DNA from: Pelagibacteraceae bacterium AG-325-E13
GTDB taxonomy: Bacteria; Pseudomonadota; Alphaproteobacteria; Pelagibacterales; Pelagibacteraceae
DNA length: 64,000 bases
NCBI GenBank assembly: GCA_003282965.1
Contig: QBYF01000001.1
Span: forward strand, 165,236-229,235
Reading direction: 5' to 3'
The first letter of the stretch is position 1, and every line of letters begins with the position of its first letter. A program made the translations under genes and the position numbers. Shown one piece after another: positions 60,132 to 64,000 of the stretch. The notes below the pieces were generated by a model. That model was given only the letters and a program-made list of their open reading frames with translations. It made no database searches and was not told where the DNA came from.

Positions 60132-61181
60132 ATGAGCATTAAATCTTTTAAAGACTCTTTTATTAAATTTTGTGAAAAAAATAAGTACGAAAAAAATGTT
60201 GATCAATTAAAAATCGTTGATTTACTTGTTAGTTTTGAAGGTCCTAAAAGTAACTTTCTTAACTTTTTTTTTAAATCAAAAGAAAAAAAATGTTTTTACC
60301 TTTTTGGAGGTGTTGGGGTCGGCAAAACAATGATTCTTAATCATTTTTATGAATATTTAGAAATTCCAAAACAAAGATTACATTTTAATGAATTCATGAT
60401 AAATTTTCATGATTTTCGTTTTAAAAACAACGAAAATTCAATTTTTTCATTTGTCAATAAATTGAAAAATAAAACTGAATTAATCTACTTAGACGAATTT
60501 CAAGTAACCAATATTGTAGATGCCATGATTTTAGGCAAGTTATTCGAGACTATTTTTAAGGCAAATATCAAAGTTTTGATTACATCTAATACTAAAATTG
60601 ATGATTTGTATAAAGATGGTCTACAAAGAGAACAATTCTTACCTTTTATCTCTACTATTAAAAAAAATTCCATACAAAAAGAATTAATTATAGATGAAGA
60701 TTATAGAAAGCTATCACCAAATAAAATGCAAAGAGCTTTCTTTCCTATAAATGAAAAGACTACTTTTAAAATTAATAAGTTTTTTAGAGAATTAACTAAA
60801 GACAAAAAATTAAAAGAAATTAAATTGAGCATAAAAGGAAGAGAGTTAATTATCCCTCATTTTTATGAAGGAATTATTAAATTTGATTTTACAGATTTGT
60901 GTGATAGAAATATTGGAGCAGAAGATTATTTAAAGTTAGCTGAAATCAGTAAATTTATTGTAATTCTAAACATTCCAAATTTTACCGATGTAAATTCTAA
61001 TCAACAGCAAAGATTTATAACTTTCGTTGATATTATTTACGAAAAGAAAATTTCTTTAATGATTTCACTAGAAAAAAATTTAGAAAATATTTCATCTTCT
61101 AAAAAACTTGTCGAACCTTTTAAAAGAACTTTAAGCAGATTATACGAACTTACTTCTCCAAAGTATGATTTTACTAATTAG
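60132..61181 (+). CDS. zapE: ZapE/AFG1-like ATPase
   Basis: YLFGGVGVGKTMILNHFY, LIYLDEFQVTNIVDAMILGKLFE, LITSNTKIDDLY. Confidence 0.93.
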   Translation: MSIKSFKDSFIKFCEKNKYEKNVDQLKIVDLLVSFEGPKSNFLNFFFKSKEKKCFYLFGGVGVGKTMILNHFYEYLEIPKQRLHFNEFMINFHDFRFKNNENSIFSFVNKLKNKTELIYLDEFQVTNIVDAMILGKLFETIFKANIKVLITSNTKIDDLYKDGLQREQFLPFISTIKKNSIQKELIIDEDYRKLSPNKMQRAFFPINEKTTFKINKFFRELTKDKKLKEIKLSIKGRELIIPHFYEGIIKFDFTDLCDRNIGAEDYLKLAEISKFIVILNIPNFTDVNSNQQQRFITFVDIIYEKKISLMISLEKNLENISSSKKLVEPFKRTLSRLYELTSPKYDFTN

Positions 61182-61359
61182 GTTGTTAAATTGTATATAT
61201 ATACTATTGAAGATCTGAATTTCAAGATATAGTAGGCCAAGATACTAATATGACCTTAAATCATATTGATCAGGAAGATAGATTAATCCATAATAATTTT
61301 TTTGAAATTTAATTTTCAAAATATTGTTAACAATAAGATAAAGAGAGGAAATCATAATT

Positions 61360-62406
61360 ATGATGAAATCAATTAAAACTTGGATTTTAGTTGTACTTGC
61401 TTCCTCATTACTTGTGGCTTGTGGCCAAGGTGGTGGAGGTGCTGGTTCAAAAAAATCTAAGACTTTAGACAACACAAAGAAAGCCGGTTTTGTAAAATGT
61501 GGAGTTTCACAAGGACTTCCTGGGTTTTCAAATGCTGATGCATCTGGAAATTGGACTGGTATAGACGTTGATGTATGTAGAGCTGTTGCAGCTGCTGTAT
61601 TAGGCGATGCTGACAAAGTTAAATATACTCCGTTAAGTGCAAAAGAAAGATTCACTGCTTTAACATCTGGTGAAGTCGATGTACTTTCACGAAACACAAC
61701 TTGGACATTATCAAGGGATGCTGACATTGGTTTAACTTTTGTTGGTGTAAACTTTTATGACGGCCAAGGATTCATGGTTAGAAAAAATTCTGGAATCAAT
61801 TCAGTTAATGATTTCAAAGATGGTATATCTGCATGTACAAACACAGGTACTACTACAGAGCTAAACATGAGAGACTTCTTTAATTCCAAAAACATTAAGT
61901 ACGAACCAATCGCTTTTGAAAAAGCTGATGAAGTAGTTCAAGCTTATGATGCTGGAAGATGTGATACTTACACAACTGATAAATCTGGATTAGCTGCTCA
62001 AAGAACTAAATTGAGTGCGCCGGATGATCATAAAGTATTACCAGAAACAATTTCTAAAGAACCACTAGGACCTGTTGTAAGACAAGGTGACTCAGTGTGG
62101 GAAGATATTGTTAGATGGTCTCTAAACGTAATGATCGAAGCCGAAGAGTATGGTGTTAATTCATCAAACGCATCAAGCTTAAAAGACTCTGAAAACCCAG
62201 CTATCAAGAGATTAGTTGGTGCTGAAGGAGAATTAGGTGCTGCTTTTGGTTTAGATAATGAGTGGAGCTTAAGAATTATCGAGCAAGTTGGAAACTATGG
62301 TGAAATCTATAAAAAACATATAGCGGACACTAATATTTTACCAAATAGAGGTCCAAATCAACTTTGGACTAAAGGCGGTATTCTTTACGTACCACCTGCG
62401 AGATAA
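61360..62406 (+). CDS. aapJ: General L-amino-acid ABC transporter substrate-binding protein (AapJ-like)
   Basis: GFVKCGVSQGLPGFSNADASGNWTGIDVDVCRAVAAAVLGDADKVKYTPLSAKERFTALTSGEVDVLSRNTTWT. Confidence 0.95.
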   Translation: MMKSIKTWILVVLASSLLVACGQGGGGAGSKKSKTLDNTKKAGFVKCGVSQGLPGFSNADASGNWTGIDVDVCRAVAAAVLGDADKVKYTPLSAKERFTALTSGEVDVLSRNTTWTLSRDADIGLTFVGVNFYDGQGFMVRKNSGINSVNDFKDGISACTNTGTTTELNMRDFFNSKNIKYEPIAFEKADEVVQAYDAGRCDTYTTDKSGLAAQRTKLSAPDDHKVLPETISKEPLGPVVRQGDSVWEDIVRWSLNVMIEAEEYGVNSSNASSLKDSENPAIKRLVGAEGELGAAFGLDNEWSLRIIEQVGNYGEIYKKHIADTNILPNRGPNQLWTKGGILYVPPAR

Positions 62407-62419
62407 TCGCTAATTAATT

Positions 62420-62452
62420 AAAAAGGGCTGGATTTATCCGGCCCTTTTTTTT
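62420..62452 (+). terminator. Hairpin with T tract between aapJ and aapQ
   Basis: AAAAAGGGCTGG-ATTTAT-CCGGCCCTTTTTTTT. Confidence 0.92.
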
Positions 62453-62465
62453 ACTCTCCATTTTA

Positions 62466-63644
62466 ATGAATTTTAAAAACTTTAAATTTGATGTGAGCAA
62501 TAAGAACAAGGATTTAATTCCGCAAGTTCTTACCGTCTTATTTATAGTTTTAGTAATAATTTATTTTACCATTAATGCCCAGAACAACATGGGAAACAGA
62601 GGAATCTCATTTGGTTTTGGATTCCTATCTCAAGAATCTTCTTTTGATATTGCTTTTTCATTAATTGATTATGATGGTTCTTATTCATACGCAAGAGCAT
62701 TTTTAGTAGGTCTTTTAAATACAATTTTAGTTTCAGTTATAGGAATTTTTTTCGCAACAATTTTAGGAGTAACCGTTGGTATATCAAGGTTATCTCAAAA
62801 TTATCTAATTTCAAAAGCTGCAGAATGGTATGTAGAAATTTTTAGAAATATACCCTTAATACTCCAAATTTTTTTTTGGTACTTTGCTGCGTTAAGAGCA
62901 TTACCACTTACAATAGATTCAATAAATTTTTACGATATTAGTTTTTTAAATGTCAAAGGTTGGTATGTTCCTAGATTTATATGGACAAATTTTTCATTGT
63001 TTTTCAACTCGATTATTGCTGCGGTCATCTTAATATTTTTTCTTTCTAAATACGCAAGAAAACAAAGGGATGAATTTGGAAAACAGATTCCAATATTCTA
63101 TATGTCACTTGGAATTTTGTTTGGTTTACCTCTTTTAACATTTTTAATTGGTGGAGTGAGTTTATCTTTTCAAATACCAGAATTAACTCAATTATCTAAA
63201 ACTATTTATGTTTATCAGGGGGGAGTCACTATTATCCCAGAATTAATTTCTTTAGCATTAGCATTATCTATGTATACAGCCACATTTATTGCTGAAAATG
63301 TAAGAGCAGGAATATTGGGGGTTAATAAAGGTCAAAAAGAAGCAGCCGCTTCAATTGGTTTAACAAAAGGACAAATTTTAAAACTTGTTGTAATGCCTCA
63401 AGCATTAAGAATAATAATCCCACCAACTACTAACCAATACTTGAATTTAACGAAAAATTCATCTTTAGCAGCAGCTATAGCCTATCCAGATATTGTTTTA
63501 GTTTTTGCTGGTACAGCTTTAATGCAAACTGGACGAGCAATTGAAATTATTTCAATTACTATGCTTACGTACTTATCATTAAGCTTATCAATCTCAGTAT
63601 TTATGAATTGGTATAACAAAAAAATGGCGATTAAGGAAAAATAA
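62466..63644 (+). CDS. aapQ: General L-amino-acid ABC transporter permease (AapQ-like)
   Basis: EWYVEIFRNIPLILQIFFWYFA; EAAASIGLTKGQILKLVVMPQALRIIIPPTTNQYLNLTKNSSLA. Confidence 0.95.
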   Translation: MNFKNFKFDVSNKNKDLIPQVLTVLFIVLVIIYFTINAQNNMGNRGISFGFGFLSQESSFDIAFSLIDYDGSYSYARAFLVGLLNTILVSVIGIFFATILGVTVGISRLSQNYLISKAAEWYVEIFRNIPLILQIFFWYFAALRALPLTIDSINFYDISFLNVKGWYVPRFIWTNFSLFFNSIIAAVILIFFLSKYARKQRDEFGKQIPIFYMSLGILFGLPLLTFLIGGVSLSFQIPELTQLSKTIYVYQGGVTIIPELISLALALSMYTATFIAENVRAGILGVNKGQKEAAASIGLTKGQILKLVVMPQALRIIIPPTTNQYLNLTKNSSLAAAIAYPDIVLVFAGTALMQTGRAIEIISITMLTYLSLSLSISVFMNWYNKKMAIKEK

Positions 63645-64000
63645 TGAAATTAAATCTAGTCAAACCAAATAAGGAAAATCTAAATACTTTTGTTGCCATA
63701 GGTAGCGCTCTTATTTTAGTGGGTTTTTTTGATTTTTTAGCTAATACTTTTCTAGATTTAAATTTTACTGGATTTTTACCAGGTGGAATTAGTTTTCTAA
63801 CTCCTATTATCTTCGGTGTTATAGGACTTTATTTTATTAGAATTGAATTTAGTGGAAATAGATTGCTTGATAAAATAAATACTAACTTTAATTCAAGTAA
63901 TTTTAATGCTGTTTTAAGTTTATTAGTAATTTTTGCCCTAATCAAATATATTCCTTCTATTTTAAATTGGTTTATTTTTGATGCTGACTTTGCAGGTAAC
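63644..64000 (+). CDS. aapM: General L-amino-acid ABC transporter permease (AapM-like), N-terminal part, cut by window end
   Basis: TAATG-coupled to aapQ; MKLNLVKPNKENLNTFVAIGSALILVGFFDFLANTFLDLNFTGFLPGGISFLTPIIFGVIGLYFIRIEF... Confidence 0.75.
   Translation, partial: MKLNLVKPNKENLNTFVAIGSALILVGFFDFLANTFLDLNFTGFLPGGISFLTPIIFGVIGLYFIRIEFSGNRLLDKINTNFNSSNFNAVLSLLVIFALIKYIPSILNWFIFDADFAGN

Noticed and set aside
61245-61727. 160-aa minus-strand ORF over the aapJ 5' end
   Set aside because: Antisense of the conserved AapJ signal/linker region; Pro/Ala-rich artefact.

Overview
The window is AT-rich, gene-dense and streamlined. Gene content and order look like an alphaproteobacterial core genome of the SAR11/Pelagibacter type; this is inferred, since no rRNA is present. 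It runs dnaE(3' end)-[rpsB leader RNA]-rpsB-tsf-frr-uppS-cdsA-dxr-bamA-skp-lpxD-fabZ-lpxA-lpxI-(PQQ-type sugar dehydrogenase)-lpxB-HDAC-like. A small accessory stretch follows (about 15.0-21.5 kb: Pro/Glu-repeat membrane protein, small membrane proteins, DUF2167-like, PrsW-like, two coiled-coil membrane proteins, DUF2779 nuclease). Next come gltX-lexA-trpC-trpD-trpG-trpE-ppiD (minus strand), tpiA-secG-pyrG-kdsA-eno-ftsB-lipA-coq10, cinA/pgpA/ispDF (minus), ntrY-ntrX-trkA-trkH, gpsA-glpK plus a glycerol-type ABC transporter, gap, an iron(III) ABC transporter behind two Fur boxes, tRNA-Arg(TCT), galE, zapE and an aap-type amino-acid ABC transporter cut by the window end. I saw no transposase, prophage, CRISPR array or restriction system. 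The best second-look items are: (1) the two glycerol-transporter ATPases carry complementary motif defects that fall on the same composite ATP site; (2) an unlisted 58-aa ORF closely resembles the N-terminal segment of the AapM-like permease 47 kb away; (3) a pseudoknot-capable rpsB leader; (4) tandem near-consensus Fur boxes; (5) an alphaproteobacterial SOS box at lexA; (6) hairpins directly after all three substrate-binding-protein genes; (7) several gaps in usually conserved gene strings (no pyrH, rseP, pdhABC-lpd, moaC/moeA/comEC).
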